From assembly GCA_048268105.1 (NCBI GenBank), contig JBLWWH010000012.1, positions 5,948 to 69,947 of the forward strand: a DNA stretch of 64,000 nucleotides. Direction: 5' to 3'. The notes below the pieces were generated by a model. That model was not told where the DNA came from, did no database searches, and saw only the letters and a program-made list of their open reading frames with translations. Position 1 is the first letter of the stretch. Each line of letters begins with the position of its first letter. The position numbers were made by a program, and so were the translations under genes. Origin of the DNA: Profundicola sp048268105 (GTDB taxonomy: Bacteria; Bacteroidota; Bacteroidia; Flavobacteriales; Weeksellaceae). This document shows positions 16,803-25,985 of this stretch, piece by piece.

Positions 16803-17287
16803 AAATATCTTGTTTTAAAATTCTTTTAAAAAGATAAGGAATTTTAATGAGAATATAGAATTTATGTCCTACTAAATAGGTTGAAAAACAAGTTCTTAAG
16901 TTTAAATTAAGTTTTGAAGTTATATATGTTAAATTTATTTGGTTTCTATCCGGAACATTAAGCCCAGGAGTAGACTACTTTATTTGATATTACTAGTATT
17001 TAATATTTCATGGGCGCGTTCCATGGCTTCCGCTATATTCTCATGGATATTGTATTTTCCAATTGAGTTCCATTTTCTTGGGTACAAATTCACGTTTGTT
17101 TTTCTTACTCAAAATGAAAGTGCTTTTAAATAGATCAGACTAAGATAGTTTAAATAAATTTTCTCTAATTTGTTTTAGAATAACTTCTTCGGAGTCTTTA
17201 GATTTTTCATAAATCGAAATTTATGGATTTTTAAAATAGCACATATAGGAATCAACCTAAGTTTTATTAGTTTATGATGTTAACAAA
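16803..17287. other. 485-bp gap with a short coding-like minus-strand stretch
   Basis: No recognisable gene. On the minus strand, bases 17093-16980 encode 37 residues from a GTG (ending AEAMERAHEILNTSNIK) with amino-acid usage that looks coding, and a stop just upstream of the GTG. It may be the tail of a decayed gene or a very small protein; a plus-strand frame opening with TTG 16939 looks spurious. Confidence 0.3.
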
Positions 17288-17806
17288 TTATCTTGAAAGT
17301 TGGTTCTCTTCCGGAATATTGACAACACCGCAGCCATCTACAAGTGTTTTGCCTCCTTGATTGACTAATTTTAATATTACATGGAAGCCATCCCAATCTA
17401 TACTGTTAAGAGTTACATAGCCTGTGTCGTAATTGGCGCTATAAATTTCAAAGCCTTTCCGTGGAAAGTCTTGTGCATCAAAAATTGGATCGAAGCCTAA
17501 GCCTACTTGTGGGTCTTTCACAAAAGCCTCTCTCAGCATTTTCTCGAGTGTGTTTTTGAATTCTTGTGTAGCTAGCGGCGATGCGTTTGCCCAATGTACA
17601 AGTCCATATTGATCCTCAAAATATGGACTGCTTTCGATGTAAGAGTTTAAAAAATCAATCGCAACTTTTGTATTAATTTTTTGGGCAGTAGGAGTGGTTC
17701 TTCTCTCGGAAGGTTCTCTTTGAGTGGCATCTGAATCCAGGATTTGTCGTGGAGAATCACAACTAAAAATAGTAAAGATAATAAGGAGTAAGCTTAATAT
17801 TTTCAT
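17288..17806 (-). CDS. Lipoprotein of unknown function
   Basis: A 172-residue lipoprotein: signal ending in IFSC (Cys16), a Arg/Thr-rich linker (20-42), then a soluble domain with helices (KVAIDFLNSYIE) and a strand-rich C-terminus (GYVTLNSIDWDGFHVILKLV). I do not recognise it. No promoter consensus was found. Confidence 0.6.
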   Translation of the reverse strand: MKILSLLLIIFTIFSCDSPRQILDSDATQREPSERRTTPTAQKINTKVAIDFLNSYIESSPYFEDQYGLVHWANASPLATQEFKNTLEKMLREAFVKDPQVGLGFDPIFDAQDFPRKGFEIYSANYDTGYVTLNSIDWDGFHVILKLVNQGGKTLVDGCGVVNIPEENQLSR

Positions 17807-17915
17807 GATATTGAGTTTTGGGTTTAATTATTAATTAGACTTAAAATTAACCAAAATCATTGAGTTATAAGAATTTAAAATAGTATGAATTAATTCTTTA
17901 GTAATTTTAAGTTTA

Positions 17916-18593
17916 TTATAAAAAACTTTCTAAACGTCCTTTTTTTAGTATGCCATTATTATTTGATTTTAAAAATTCTCCAGTTTCCACATTCAAGCAA
18001 GTCAACCACTGACCGCCATAGGCATAGGTATCAATACAGATGGTGTGTCCAAAATCTGCAATCTTTCCATTCTTGCGCGAGGTATGTCCACAAATCACTG
18101 TATTTGTTGAATTATAAGCCGTTGGAGTTTCATATTTGGTCCAAAATAAATCACTTTCGTTTTGATCTTCTAAGTTCTTATTAGAATCAAGTCCTGCATG
18201 AACGAATATAAAATCATCGATAACTAAATAATCAAGGCAATTTTCTAAAAACTCCCAATGAGATTCACCTATGTTATTAGCCCAGTCTTTAAAATCATGA
18301 ACTTGATAAGATACAAGAGTTTCTACACCGCCAAATTTTCTCCATTCTAATAGCTTTTCAAGAGATTCTCTCGCTTTTAACATCATGATTTCATGATTAC
18401 CAAGGATGAATTCGAAATGATAGCTTCTTTGATTTTCAATAAGCCATTCGATTACAGCTTTTGAATCTTCTCCGCGATCTACATAATCACCCAAGAACAC
18501 AACTGTGTCTTCCGGTTTTATTGTCCCTTCATTGAAGATTGTTTTCAGGGCCACAAAGCAACCATGAATATCACCAATAGCGTAAATTGACAT
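17916..18593 (-). CDS. Metallophosphoesterase, PrpA/Ap4A-hydrolase-like
   Basis: A 225-residue calcineurin-type phosphoesterase, related to phage lambda phosphatase and bacterial PrpA. The metal-ligand motifs are all present: GDIHG (7-11), GDYVDRGED (about 36-44), GNHE (about 71-74), a late His in FVHAGLD, and GHTSRK. It could act on phosphoproteins or on dinucleoside polyphosphates; sequence does not decide. The start is 15 bases downstream of the serine hydrolase stop, so the two are probably one operon. Confidence 0.88.
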   Translation of the reverse strand: MSIYAIGDIHGCFVALKTIFNEGTIKPEDTVVFLGDYVDRGEDSKAVIEWLIENQRSYHFEFILGNHEIMMLKARESLEKLLEWRKFGGVETLVSYQVHDFKDWANNIGESHWEFLENCLDYLVIDDFIFVHAGLDSNKNLEDQNESDLFWTKYETPTAYNSTNTVICGHTSRKNGKIADFGHTICIDTYAYGGQWLTCLNVETGEFLKSNNNGILKKGRLESFL

Positions 18594-18608
18594 AATTTTT
18601 GTTTAAAA

Positions 18609-19928
18609 TTAATCTTTTTTAAATAAGTATGTAGCGCCCGCTTGGTTTAGCGTCATTTCATTTTCACTAACATTAAATTCTAATTCAATACCAGCCTGAA
18701 CAAACCTAAATTTATCTTTGTCGAAAGCTTCTAGGGGAAAAGCAGACTGACCTGTTGCCTGCGCCATTAGATTTCCATTATCTATGAAAACATCTATCTT
18801 TAAAGGTAATTTTTCTGAGGAATAATGGCCCAAGTAGGATTCTAAATGGCTTAATTCTACCTTATAAGTAGAAAAATCTGGTAATTCAAAATCTTTATTA
18901 TATGCAGCACTCAAAACAGCGATATTGATTTCGTTTATTTCAAAATTAGAGCCATTGGAGGTTAGGGCGTAAGTGTAGTTACCCTCTTCAAAATGGAAAA
19001 GCATCGATCTAAAACCATCAATACCACCTGTATGTCCGTATCCAACTTTGTCGAAAAATGGAACTGGGAATAAGCCCAATCCATATCCATCACTGATTTT
19101 TTTCATAAGATTTAGACTTTTCTGTTGAAGAACTTTCCCATTAAAAAGGGCATGGGAGAATTTAATGAGATCCTTTGGTGTAGAAACAATTCCACCTGCA
19201 CCTAATGATACGCTCGGGCTCGTCTTAGGAGAGATTTGCCAATCCATAAGTTTCATATAAGAATTAACTTCATTTGAGTTTTTAGCTGCTATTAAGTTAA
19301 AGTAAGTGTGGGTGAGCTTCAAGGGTTCGGTAATTTGCTCTTTTAGGACCTCCGCGAAAGTTTTGTTGTAGATTTTCTCTAAAATAAAACTTAACAATAT
19401 ATAATTTGAGTTACTGTAGGCTGATTTGCTGCCAGGTTCGAAGTCGCTTCCTGCGGTCTTGATTACTTTTAGCATTTCACTTTGTGAAGTTGCTTGGGTG
19501 AAATATAGTCCATAAACTGGATCATCGGTAATGTTGTGAATTCCACTTTGATGTCTCAACATCTGTTCGATGCTTATCTTTTCAGCGTTTTTGATTTCTG
19601 GGAAAAAGTCGGAGAGATTTTGATCAAGTTTAAGTTTATTTTCCTCGACAGCTTTTAAAATCAAGCTAGCGGTAAAGGTTTTTGAGATCGAAGCAATGTT
19701 AAATCTCGAATTATCGTTTATCTTGATTCCTTTTTCGATGTCGGCAAATCCAATATTTTTGGAATAAATAATTTTCCCATCTTTTGCCAAGGCAATACCT
19801 CCCATGAATTTGTCATTTTCCTCGAGTAATTTGAAATATTGATCGAGTTTTTCTTTATTAAAATCTTGGGCGATTCCAATCTGACCTAATAGGAATATAA
19901 CTAGTATAAATCTATAAATTCGTTGCAT
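18609..19928 (-). CDS. Serine hydrolase, class C beta-lactamase/penicillin-binding fold
   Basis: An exported 439-residue serine hydrolase with a signal peptide (cleavage after GIA-Q, about residue 20). Catalytic motifs are complete: S80-x-x-K83 (SISK), Y171-S-N173, and an HTGG motif near residue 299 in place of the KTG triad. A C-terminal beta domain of about 110 residues follows. Such proteins are mostly peptidases or esterases rather than resistance beta-lactamases. Its start is 22 bases from the upstream gene's stop, inside a four-gene minus-strand run (21268 to 17916). Confidence 0.88.
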   Translation of the reverse strand: MQRIYRFILVIFLLGQIGIAQDFNKEKLDQYFKLLEENDKFMGGIALAKDGKIIYSKNIGFADIEKGIKINDNSRFNIASISKTFTASLILKAVEENKLKLDQNLSDFFPEIKNAEKISIEQMLRHQSGIHNITDDPVYGLYFTQATSQSEMLKVIKTAGSDFEPGSKSAYSNSNYILLSFILEKIYNKTFAEVLKEQITEPLKLTHTYFNLIAAKNSNEVNSYMKLMDWQISPKTSPSVSLGAGGIVSTPKDLIKFSHALFNGKVLQQKSLNLMKKISDGYGLGLFPVPFFDKVGYGHTGGIDGFRSMLFHFEEGNYTYALTSNGSNFEINEINIAVLSAAYNKDFELPDFSTYKVELSHLESYLGHYSSEKLPLKIDVFIDNGNLMAQATGQSAFPLEAFDKDKFRFVQAGIELEFNVSENEMTLNQAGATYLFKKD

Positions 19929-19950
19929 AGTGTTTGGTAAATGTTAAAAA

Positions 19951-20421
19951 TTAAGGAAGATCTAAATGTTCAACCAAATGTTTAGGGTTTCGCACGCTAA
20001 AAATATACTTCTTTTCATCTGTTGTCACCACTTTAATCATGTTTTTTCGGTCGTTTACCATACTAATAGAATTATCCATCGTGTTGCCAATAAATCCAAA
20101 AACTCCCATGCTTCCAGAAGTAAGAGGAAGACTTGATTTTTCTAATTTATAAATAGCTTGAATTTGAGATAAAGGAATGCTTATGCTTCCCATGTTTTTC
20201 TTAAGAATTAAATCATCCTTCGTGATAATAACTTTACGCAAGGATTTGGAATAAAAATAAAACATGATCCCGAACATTATTAAACTAATACTAATGCCTC
20301 CGATGAGACTGTAGGTTTCATTATTCAAAACGGATAGTGTAGCTAAGCTCACGAGTAATACTGCAGAGAATATGCTCACTGCTTTCACATAATTTGATTT
20401 TCTACTCAAATAAATTTTCAT
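19951..20421 (-). CDS. PH-domain-like membrane protein
   Basis: A 156-residue protein with two N-terminal transmembrane helices (about 17-33 and 38-56) and a cytoplasmic bPH-like domain (KVIITKDDLILKKNMGSISIPLSQIQAIYKLE). The function is unknown. It lies 7 bases from the upstream gene and 22 bases before the serine hydrolase. Confidence 0.65.
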   Translation of the reverse strand: MKIYLSRKSNYVKAVSIFSAVLLVSLATLSVLNNETYSLIGGISISLIMFGIMFYFYSKSLRKVIITKDDLILKKNMGSISIPLSQIQAIYKLEKSSLPLTSGSMGVFGFIGNTMDNSISMVNDRKNMIKVVTTDEKKYIFSVRNPKHLVEHLDLP

Positions 20422-20428
20422 AATATTA

Positions 20429-21268
20429 TTAATACGCCTTACTTAATTCAATTTTTTCTTGGTATAGTTTCTTGATTTCTCGACTGATATCGATTTCATC
20501 ATCAGAAACAAATAGAGCTCCAATTCTCTCTTGAATAGGTAAATTTTGATTTTGATATACTTCTTCGGTATCTACCACTTTCCCTCCTAAAAAAGTTTCT
20601 AGATCCCAATTAAGTCTAAATTTAATTTGAATAATTTCATCTGTGTCAGACAAGCGACAAGTGACTATGTCGTAATACTTTCTTTTTTTCTTAATTAAAC
20701 GCTGGCTTTCAAACAATAGGAAATTTCCGTCCACCAAAATATTTCTTAAAATCAAAAACTCTTCGGCTACAGAATTTACGACATATTCTTTTTGCAGATC
20801 TGTATTCAGATAACTTGCATCTAATCCATTATGATTAATATAAAATGCCCACATGCTTATGTCTTGTAGCGCGTGTAGAATGACATTATTGTATGGATAT
20901 TGTTGATAGGCCACCCAAGCCAGTTCAAATGCTCTGTCGAAATCATGTTCTTGTAAATAAGAATCAATCAATCTTGTAAAAGTTATTTCTCTTGTTCGGT
21001 TGTTGTTTTCTAAGTTGAGAAATAGGGATTTTTCTAAGTAATATCTACCTTCTTCTATATTATCTTCATCCAATGACAGTAAACCCAAGAAATGATAAGT
21101 TCCAGGAAATAATGAGTCTTTTTCTTGGGCTAAAAGAAATTTCTCTTTGGCAGCATCTTTATCGACGGCCAATAGTTCAATCCCCACAAAAAACTCTTCA
21201 GGAGGGCTTTGCCCAAATGAGCCAACAAGGGTGAATAGTAGTATATAGAAGAATATCAGTTTTTTCAT
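20429..21268 (-). CDS. Secreted TPR-like protein
   Basis: About 279 residues. The Met at 21268 is chosen because it gives a clean signal peptide (MKKLIFFYILLFTLVGSFG); an upstream ATG at 21289 would add MKLYFLY. After the signal peptide, two or three degenerate tetratricopeptide-type helix pairs (AKEKFLLAQEKDSLFPGTYHF; GRYYLEKSLFLN; AFELAWVAYQQYPYN) precede a basic/acidic C-terminal part. Probably periplasmic or outer-membrane associated; the specific role is unknown. Confidence 0.6.
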   Translation of the reverse strand: MKKLIFFYILLFTLVGSFGQSPPEEFFVGIELLAVDKDAAKEKFLLAQEKDSLFPGTYHFLGLLSLDEDNIEEGRYYLEKSLFLNLENNNRTREITFTRLIDSYLQEHDFDRAFELAWVAYQQYPYNNVILHALQDISMWAFYINHNGLDASYLNTDLQKEYVVNSVAEEFLILRNILVDGNFLLFESQRLIKKKRKYYDIVTCRLSDTDEIIQIKFRLNWDLETFLGGKVVDTEEVYQNQNLPIQERIGALFVSDDEIDISREIKKLYQEKIELSKAY

Positions 21269-21441
21269 ATAAAGGAAATATAATTTCATCTAAAATACTA
21301 AAAGAATCTCAAGACTAGAATGTTTCACTAGAAAAACTTAATAATTATAAATATTTTCAATTGAAGATGATAAATACTTATCCTAAATCATAATTAAAAT
21401 GTAAAAGCATTGATGAGTTAGAGAATCCGTAATCTATTTTT

Positions 21442-21449
21442 TATATTTG
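21442..21449 (+). promoter_or_regulatory. -7 element (TATATTTG) of the fabH-like gene
   Basis: TATATTTG, ending 17 bases before ATG 21467. A TTG at 21461 is an alternative start but is followed two codons later by the ATG. Confidence 0.6.
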
Positions 21450-21466
21450 TAAAATAATTTTTGGAT

Positions 21467-22543
21467 ATGATAAATGCCGTAATAACTGGATCGGGTCATT
21501 TTATGCCACCTAATGTGGTGAAAAACACACACTTTTTAAATCATGAGTTCTATGATGAGAAGGGCGTGCTCATTGATAAGCCGAATGAGGAAATCGTTCA
21601 GAAGTTCAAGGAAATAACCGAAATCGAAGAGAGGCGTTATGCGAATCATGACATGATGAATTCTGATTTAGCGACTTATGCCGGTAAAATGGCATTAGAA
21701 GATGCTGGTGTTGATAAAGAAGATTTAGACTATGTTATGGTTGCGACCAATTACGGTGACATTGATCCTGTAACACAATTTGCAGATGTTATGCCTAGTA
21801 TTTCTGTTCGAGTTAAGCATAAGTTAGGCATTAAGAATAATCAGTGTAAGCCTTATGACATGACTTTTGGTTGTCCGGGGTGGATTGAGGCTATGATTTT
21901 AGCATCTCAGTTAATTAAAGCTGGCATTGCAAAGAAAATTTTAGTTATTGGGTCGGAGACTTTATCTCGTGCGATAGATCCACATGATAGATCGGCCATG
22001 ATATTTGCTGATGGTGCTGGAGCTGTGGTTTTGGAGGCAAGAGAAGGCGAAGAGGCTGTAGGTGTTTTAGAGCACATCACGATTAGTGATAATATAGAAG
22101 AAATGGAATTCTTAACCAATGGTCCCTCTTTAAAACCAGGTCACACCAATGCGATTTGTAGTATTTCTATGAAGGGTAGAAAAGTATATGAGTACGCCTT
22201 AAGAAAAGTTCCAGCTGCTATTAAGCGGGTCTTAGATAATGCGGGATTAGATATTACAGATGTAAATAAAGTATTATTGCACCAAGCCAATGCTAAGATG
22301 GATCGTGCTATGGTTCAACGTTTGTTTAGGCTATATGGCATGCGAGAATTTCCGGATGATATTGATCCCATGACGGTTCAAAAATTAGGTAATTCATCGG
22401 TAGCTACTGTTCCTACAATGTTTGATTTAATTAGAAGAGGGGAATTGGGTAATCATCAATTTAATGATGGTGACAATATCGTTTTTGGTAGTGTTGGTGC
22501 AGGAATGAACATCAATGCTATTGTATATAAATTTCCAAAATAA
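21467..22543 (+). CDS. 3-oxoacyl-ACP synthase III family protein (FabH-like)
   Basis: A thiolase-fold condensing enzyme of 358 residues. The catalytic triad is intact: C136 (TFGCPGW), H272 (LLHQAN) and N309 (LGNSS). E. coli FabH is about 317 residues; the extra length here is mainly an insertion after residue 25 (HEFYDEKGVLIDKP). That insertion fits the longer KASIII homologues common in Bacteroidota rather than the housekeeping enzyme, so a role in a specialised lipid or polyketide-like pathway is possible. The next gene follows after only 4 bases. Confidence 0.85.
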   Translation: MINAVITGSGHFMPPNVVKNTHFLNHEFYDEKGVLIDKPNEEIVQKFKEITEIEERRYANHDMMNSDLATYAGKMALEDAGVDKEDLDYVMVATNYGDIDPVTQFADVMPSISVRVKHKLGIKNNQCKPYDMTFGCPGWIEAMILASQLIKAGIAKKILVIGSETLSRAIDPHDRSAMIFADGAGAVVLEAREGEEAVGVLEHITISDNIEEMEFLTNGPSLKPGHTNAICSISMKGRKVYEYALRKVPAAIKRVLDNAGLDITDVNKVLLHQANAKMDRAMVQRLFRLYGMREFPDDIDPMTVQKLGNSSVATVPTMFDLIRRGELGNHQFNDGDNIVFGSVGAGMNINAIVYKFPK

Positions 22544-22547
22544 ATAG

Positions 22548-23879
22548 ATGCAATTTATACGAGTTTTCGTAATCCCATTGATTATTCTTTTAGTCATGGT
22601 GGATATGGTTTTTTTTAGATTTTTATTAAAAATCTCGCGAGGCATAGGTATAGCTGCATATTTCTGGATCGTTGTCATCGCTATTGAATACTATGCTTTT
22701 CAGGCGTTTAGAGCACTAAACTATAGTAAAACAGGTTTATGGACTTACATTATTGTACATGTTTTGCTTTTTGGAGGGCTTTATTACTTTAGTTCAACCA
22801 GAAAGTTGAGCGAGTTTAATTATGCTAATTTTCAACGATTTGTAGTTTTAACAACATTATTTTTAGTACCCAAAATATTCTTAGCTCTTACCTTAATGGT
22901 GGATGACATAATCAGGTTATTCCAATATTCTTTCACTAGTGCTGAGACCTCAGATGCTATTGATGTCCCCAGTCGAAGAAAGGTTGCTACATGGATTGGT
23001 TTAGGATTAGCAGCCATACCTTTTATCGGAGTTTTAGATGGTGTGTTTAGAGGGAAATATCGATATAGAGTGATTAGAAAGACCATTTTTTTTGATGACT
23101 TGCCAGATGCATTCGAAGGATTTACTATTACCCAATTGTCCGATATTCATGCGGGTAGTTTTGATGATAAAGAGAAGGTTGATTATGGTGTAAAATTAGC
23201 TTTAAAACAGAACTCAGATGTTTTAGTTTTTACGGGTGATATGGTCAATGATGTGTCCGATGAACTTGAACCTTATGTAGATATTTTCAAACAATTAGAA
23301 GCCAAGGAAGGGATGTTTGCAATTCTTGGTAATCACGATTATGGTGAATATGCTAATATTTCGGATAGGGAAAGAGCAGAGAGTGTTGCTCATTTGCAGA
23401 CTTTGCAAAATGCTATTGGCTTTAAAATGTTGAACAATGCTATGCACACCATAGAGCGCGATGGACAACGACTGAATATCGTAGGAGTGGAGAATTGGGG
23501 ACATGCGGATTTTTTTCCTAAACGTGGAGATCTTAGAAAAGCTTCAGAGGCTGTGATAGAGGGTGATTTTAATGTATTGTTATCACATGATCCATCTCAT
23601 TTTGATCATGATCTCGAAGATCATGATAACATTATAGATTTCGAAAAGAAAATGCATTTAACCTTATCTGGGCACACGCACGGAATGCAGTTTGGTATCG
23701 AAATTCCTGGAATTATTAAATGGTCACCTGTTAAGTATCGTTATCATAATTGGGCAGGTCTTTATGAGGAAAAAGGTCGTAAATTGTATGTAAATCGTGG
23801 CTTTGGATTCTTAGGATTCCCTGGAAGAGTAGGCATGTGGCCAGAAATTACTGTGTTAGAACTGCGCAAAAAAGACTAA
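22548..23879 (+). CDS. Membrane-anchored metallophosphoesterase
   Basis: A 443-residue inner-membrane protein with about four N-terminal transmembrane helices (within residues 5-120), a fifth hydrophobic segment near 148-165, and a periplasm- or cytoplasm-facing calcineurin domain. Metal ligands: SDIH (198-201), GDMVND (230-235), GNHD (261-264) and GHTHG near residue 380. It resembles the YkuE/YpbG group, for which UDP-diacylglucosamine-type or phospholipid substrates have been suggested. Cotranscribed with the FabH-like gene and the small membrane protein that follows after three bases. Confidence 0.86.
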   Translation: MQFIRVFVIPLIILLVMVDMVFFRFLLKISRGIGIAAYFWIVVIAIEYYAFQAFRALNYSKTGLWTYIIVHVLLFGGLYYFSSTRKLSEFNYANFQRFVVLTTLFLVPKIFLALTLMVDDIIRLFQYSFTSAETSDAIDVPSRRKVATWIGLGLAAIPFIGVLDGVFRGKYRYRVIRKTIFFDDLPDAFEGFTITQLSDIHAGSFDDKEKVDYGVKLALKQNSDVLVFTGDMVNDVSDELEPYVDIFKQLEAKEGMFAILGNHDYGEYANISDRERAESVAHLQTLQNAIGFKMLNNAMHTIERDGQRLNIVGVENWGHADFFPKRGDLRKASEAVIEGDFNVLLSHDPSHFDHDLEDHDNIIDFEKKMHLTLSGHTHGMQFGIEIPGIIKWSPVKYRYHNWAGLYEEKGRKLYVNRGFGFLGFPGRVGMWPEITVLELRKKD

Positions 23880-23882
23880 ATC

Positions 23883-24269
23883 TTGGCCTACACTTTAGAA
23901 AATACAACACAAAATCAAGCTAAGCTCCAAAAGCTTTTAGACAAGCAACTCTATATTGGAGAATTAGGTAAAAAAGGTTTTATTTTCAAGCGTAATTTTG
24001 GGGCGCGTAGAATGCCGGTTTATGGCATTTTAAAAGATAGTCACTATGAACTTAAAGCTAAAAATGAGACAATACATGATTATTTTATGTGGGTTGCATT
24101 GGTTTTAATGTTCGGCGTTTTACTGTTTGCTGCTTATCATGAAAACTATTTTGTAGTAGGCGCTAATAGTATTTTTATACTTCTCATGTTTATGATGGAC
24201 AGGCATCGTAAGAAAAGTGAAATGGAGCAATTTTTAAAGACCTTTAATGAGGTTACCATCCCAGAGTAG
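23883..24269 (+). CDS. Small membrane protein of unknown function, TTG start
   Basis: A 128-residue protein with two transmembrane helices (about 71-86 and 90-107) flanked by basic cytoplasmic segments. The only plausible start is TTG 23883, giving MAYTLENTTQNQ; no ATG or GTG lies nearby in frame. It is three bases from the stop of the phosphoesterase gene, so it depends on that transcript. No family recognised. Confidence 0.55.
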   Translation: MAYTLENTTQNQAKLQKLLDKQLYIGELGKKGFIFKRNFGARRMPVYGILKDSHYELKAKNETIHDYFMWVALVLMFGVLLFAAYHENYFVVGANSIFILLMFMMDRHRKKSEMEQFLKTFNEVTIPE

Positions 24270-24413
24270 TCCAAAGATTATACTTCATCTTGTAACCCCG
24301 TAAAAGCTATCCTGATAGCCGGAACATAATACATTTTTATTCTTCTCAATTTTGAAGCTTTAATAGCTTATGCACAAAAATTTTAACATTACTTAGTTCA
24401 TGATAATAAGGCA

Positions 24414-24443
24414 TAAAAAAACCTGATACATTGTATCAGGTTT
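24414..24443 (-). terminator. Terminator of tRNA-His
   Basis: Perfect 11-bp inverted repeat AAACCTGATAC / GTATCAGGTTT with a 3-base loop, followed on the minus strand by a T run (complement of 24414-24420). Confidence 0.88.
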
Positions 24444-24449
24444 AAAATG

Positions 24450-24524
24450 GGTGGAAGACGGGATTCGAACCCGCGACCTCCGGAACCACAATCCGGCGCT
24501 CTAACCAACTGAGCTACAACCACC
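24450..24524 (-). tRNA. tRNA-His (GTG)
   Basis: Minus-strand cloverleaf with D-arm AGCTCAGTTGGTTAGAGC, anticodon loop TTGTGGT (anticodon GTG) and T-loop TTCGAAT. An extra 5' G (position -1) faces C73, as is specific to tRNA-His. The acceptor stem contains two adjacent U-U oppositions (5-68 and 6-67). CCA is not encoded. Confidence 0.93.
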
Positions 24525-24541
24525 ATTTGAAATTGCGATTG

Positions 24542-24549
24542 CAAATATA
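24542..24549 (-). promoter_or_regulatory. -7 element (TATATTTG) of tRNA-His
   Basis: TATATTTG on the minus strand, 17 bases before the mature tRNA 5' end. Confidence 0.65.
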
Positions 24550-24658
24550 GCCAATTTTCTAATATTAGAAAGCTTTGAGGATAAATTTTTTAATCATTTT
24601 TTTAAATATTTTCTTGCTTTAAATTTTAAATAATTTAAAAGCTTAATAATCAATTTGT

Positions 24659-25363
24659 TTATAAAAACACATCCATGGAGTCAACCCCCAAAATACTTTC
24701 TGCAATAAAGGCTTCACCTGCATCCTTCCAGATTAATCTGCCCCAATCTTTGGCTCTATAGTTAATACTCTCTTTAAAATTAGCTGATGAAATAGCCGTT
24801 TCTGGTTCGTCTGAGTTAGGATCATGAAATTGAGAAGTGTAGGCCAAGCAAGAGTCAATCTTTGTTTGTAAATAGCCACTAATATCAACCACGAAATCTG
24901 GGTTTAAAGGTTTCCATTGTATAAAATGGAAAATTCTCTTGGGACGCCAAGCTTCTTGTCCAGTTTCAATTCTTGGTAAACCCGCTAAAAAACTTGCTCT
25001 AACAATGAGTTCAGTTGCTCTACCATGGTCTGGATGACGATCTTCTGGAGCCCCTGTGATGAGTATTTCAGGCCTATATTTTCTTATGGCTTTAATGATC
25101 TTAAGTTGGTTGGCTTCGTCATTTAAAAAGAAACCATCTCTCATATTAAGATTCTCTCTAGCGTGTACGCCTAAAATATTTTTGGCAACTTCGGATTCTT
25201 TGAGTCTAATTTCTCTAGAACCTCTTGTGCCTAATTCACCATTGGTTAAATCAACAATACCTACTTTCTTGCCTTCTGCTACTGCTTTTGCCAAAGTACC
25301 ACCACATCCTAGTTCTACATCATCTGGGTGTGGCGCCATGGCTAGAACATCTAATTTTATCAT
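24659..25363 (-). CDS. bshB1: Bacillithiol biosynthesis deacetylase BshB1
   Basis: A zinc-dependent PIG-L/LmbE-family deacetylase that hydrolyses N-acetylglucosaminyl-malate to glucosaminyl-malate in bacillithiol synthesis. The 234-residue protein has the metal site PHPDD (11-15), LGCGGTL, DLTNGELGTRGS (about 38-49), and HPDHGRAT (about 112). These and the length fit BshB1 closely. bshA and bshC are not in the window. The neighbouring glutathione peroxidase-type gene fits a thiol-redox setting. Confidence 0.9.
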   Translation of the reverse strand: MIKLDVLAMAPHPDDVELGCGGTLAKAVAEGKKVGIVDLTNGELGTRGSREIRLKESEVAKNILGVHARENLNMRDGFFLNDEANQLKIIKAIRKYRPEILITGAPEDRHPDHGRATELIVRASFLAGLPRIETGQEAWRPKRIFHFIQWKPLNPDFVVDISGYLQTKIDSCLAYTSQFHDPNSDEPETAISSANFKESINYRAKDWGRLIWKDAGEAFIAESILGVDSMDVFL

Positions 25364-25396
25364 TTTAAAATTATTAAAATTAAACTTAAATAGGAC

Positions 25397-25972
25397 TTAT
25401 TTAGCCTCTATCCATCGAATAATTTCCTCATCGTTGGGAAGTGTTTTGGAATAAAACACATGAGCTAATGTACCATCTTCATTGATTAAATATTTCTGAA
25501 AATTCCATTTAACTTCATTATCCAAAACTCCATTTTGATCTTTCTGAGTTAGGTATTGATATAAAGGATGCATATCATCTCCTTTCACAGAAATCTTTGA
25601 CATCATAGGAAAGGTTACACCATAATTTAAACTACAAAATTCTTTTATGTCTTCGTTAGAGCCTGGCTCTTGTGACATAAAATTATTAGCAGGAAACCCA
25701 ATGATGGTAAAATTATCATCCTTATATTTTTGATAAATTTCTTCTAGCTGCTCATATTGTGGTGTAAATCCACATTTGGAAGCAGTATTAACAATCATAA
25801 CTTTTTTGCCTTCTAAATCAGAAATTTTAAAGTTATTTCCGTCAATATCTTCAACCGTATATTGATATATACTTCCTTTTGGGTTGGTGGTAGTTGTGTC
25901 GATTTTAGCTTGTTTTTGATTCGTACAAGCTAATGTAATTAAACTAACGATGGATATAAAGAATTTTTTCAT
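25397..25972 (-). CDS. Glutathione peroxidase-family lipoprotein (thiol peroxidase)
   Basis: A 191-residue peroxidase of the GPx family with a lipoprotein signal (LITLAC, Cys16), so it is probably membrane-anchored in the envelope. The catalytic tetrad is present as C67 (TASKCGFT), Q101 (SQEPGS), W156 and N157 (KWNF). C113 in EFCSLNYG is where a resolving cysteine would lie, which suggests thioredoxin-dependent turnover. The ATG at 25972 is chosen over an upstream in-frame ATG at 26017 because it starts the signal peptide. It begins 13 bases after the ccsBA stop. Confidence 0.85.
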   Translation of the reverse strand: MKKFFISIVSLITLACTNQKQAKIDTTTTNPKGSIYQYTVEDIDGNNFKISDLEGKKVMIVNTASKCGFTPQYEQLEEIYQKYKDDNFTIIGFPANNFMSQEPGSNEDIKEFCSLNYGVTFPMMSKISVKGDDMHPLYQYLTQKDQNGVLDNEVKWNFQKYLINEDGTLAHVFYSKTLPNDEEIIRWIEAK

Positions 25973-25985
25973 AATAATTTGTATT

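Noticed and set aside
16939..17133. 64-codon plus-strand ORF in the gap after the baeRF gene
   Set aside because: It begins with TTG, has no promoter or family match, and its composition looks like the reverse strand of a coding-like stretch.
18609..19928. Antibiotic-resistance beta-lactamase
   Set aside because: The protein has SxxK and YxN motifs but an HTGG motif and a C-terminal extra domain typical of generic serine hydrolases; context shows no resistance cassette.
25056..25454. Large plus-strand ORF opposite bshB1
   Set aside because: It is antisense to bshB1 and the peroxidase gene and has no family features; it is a shadow frame.
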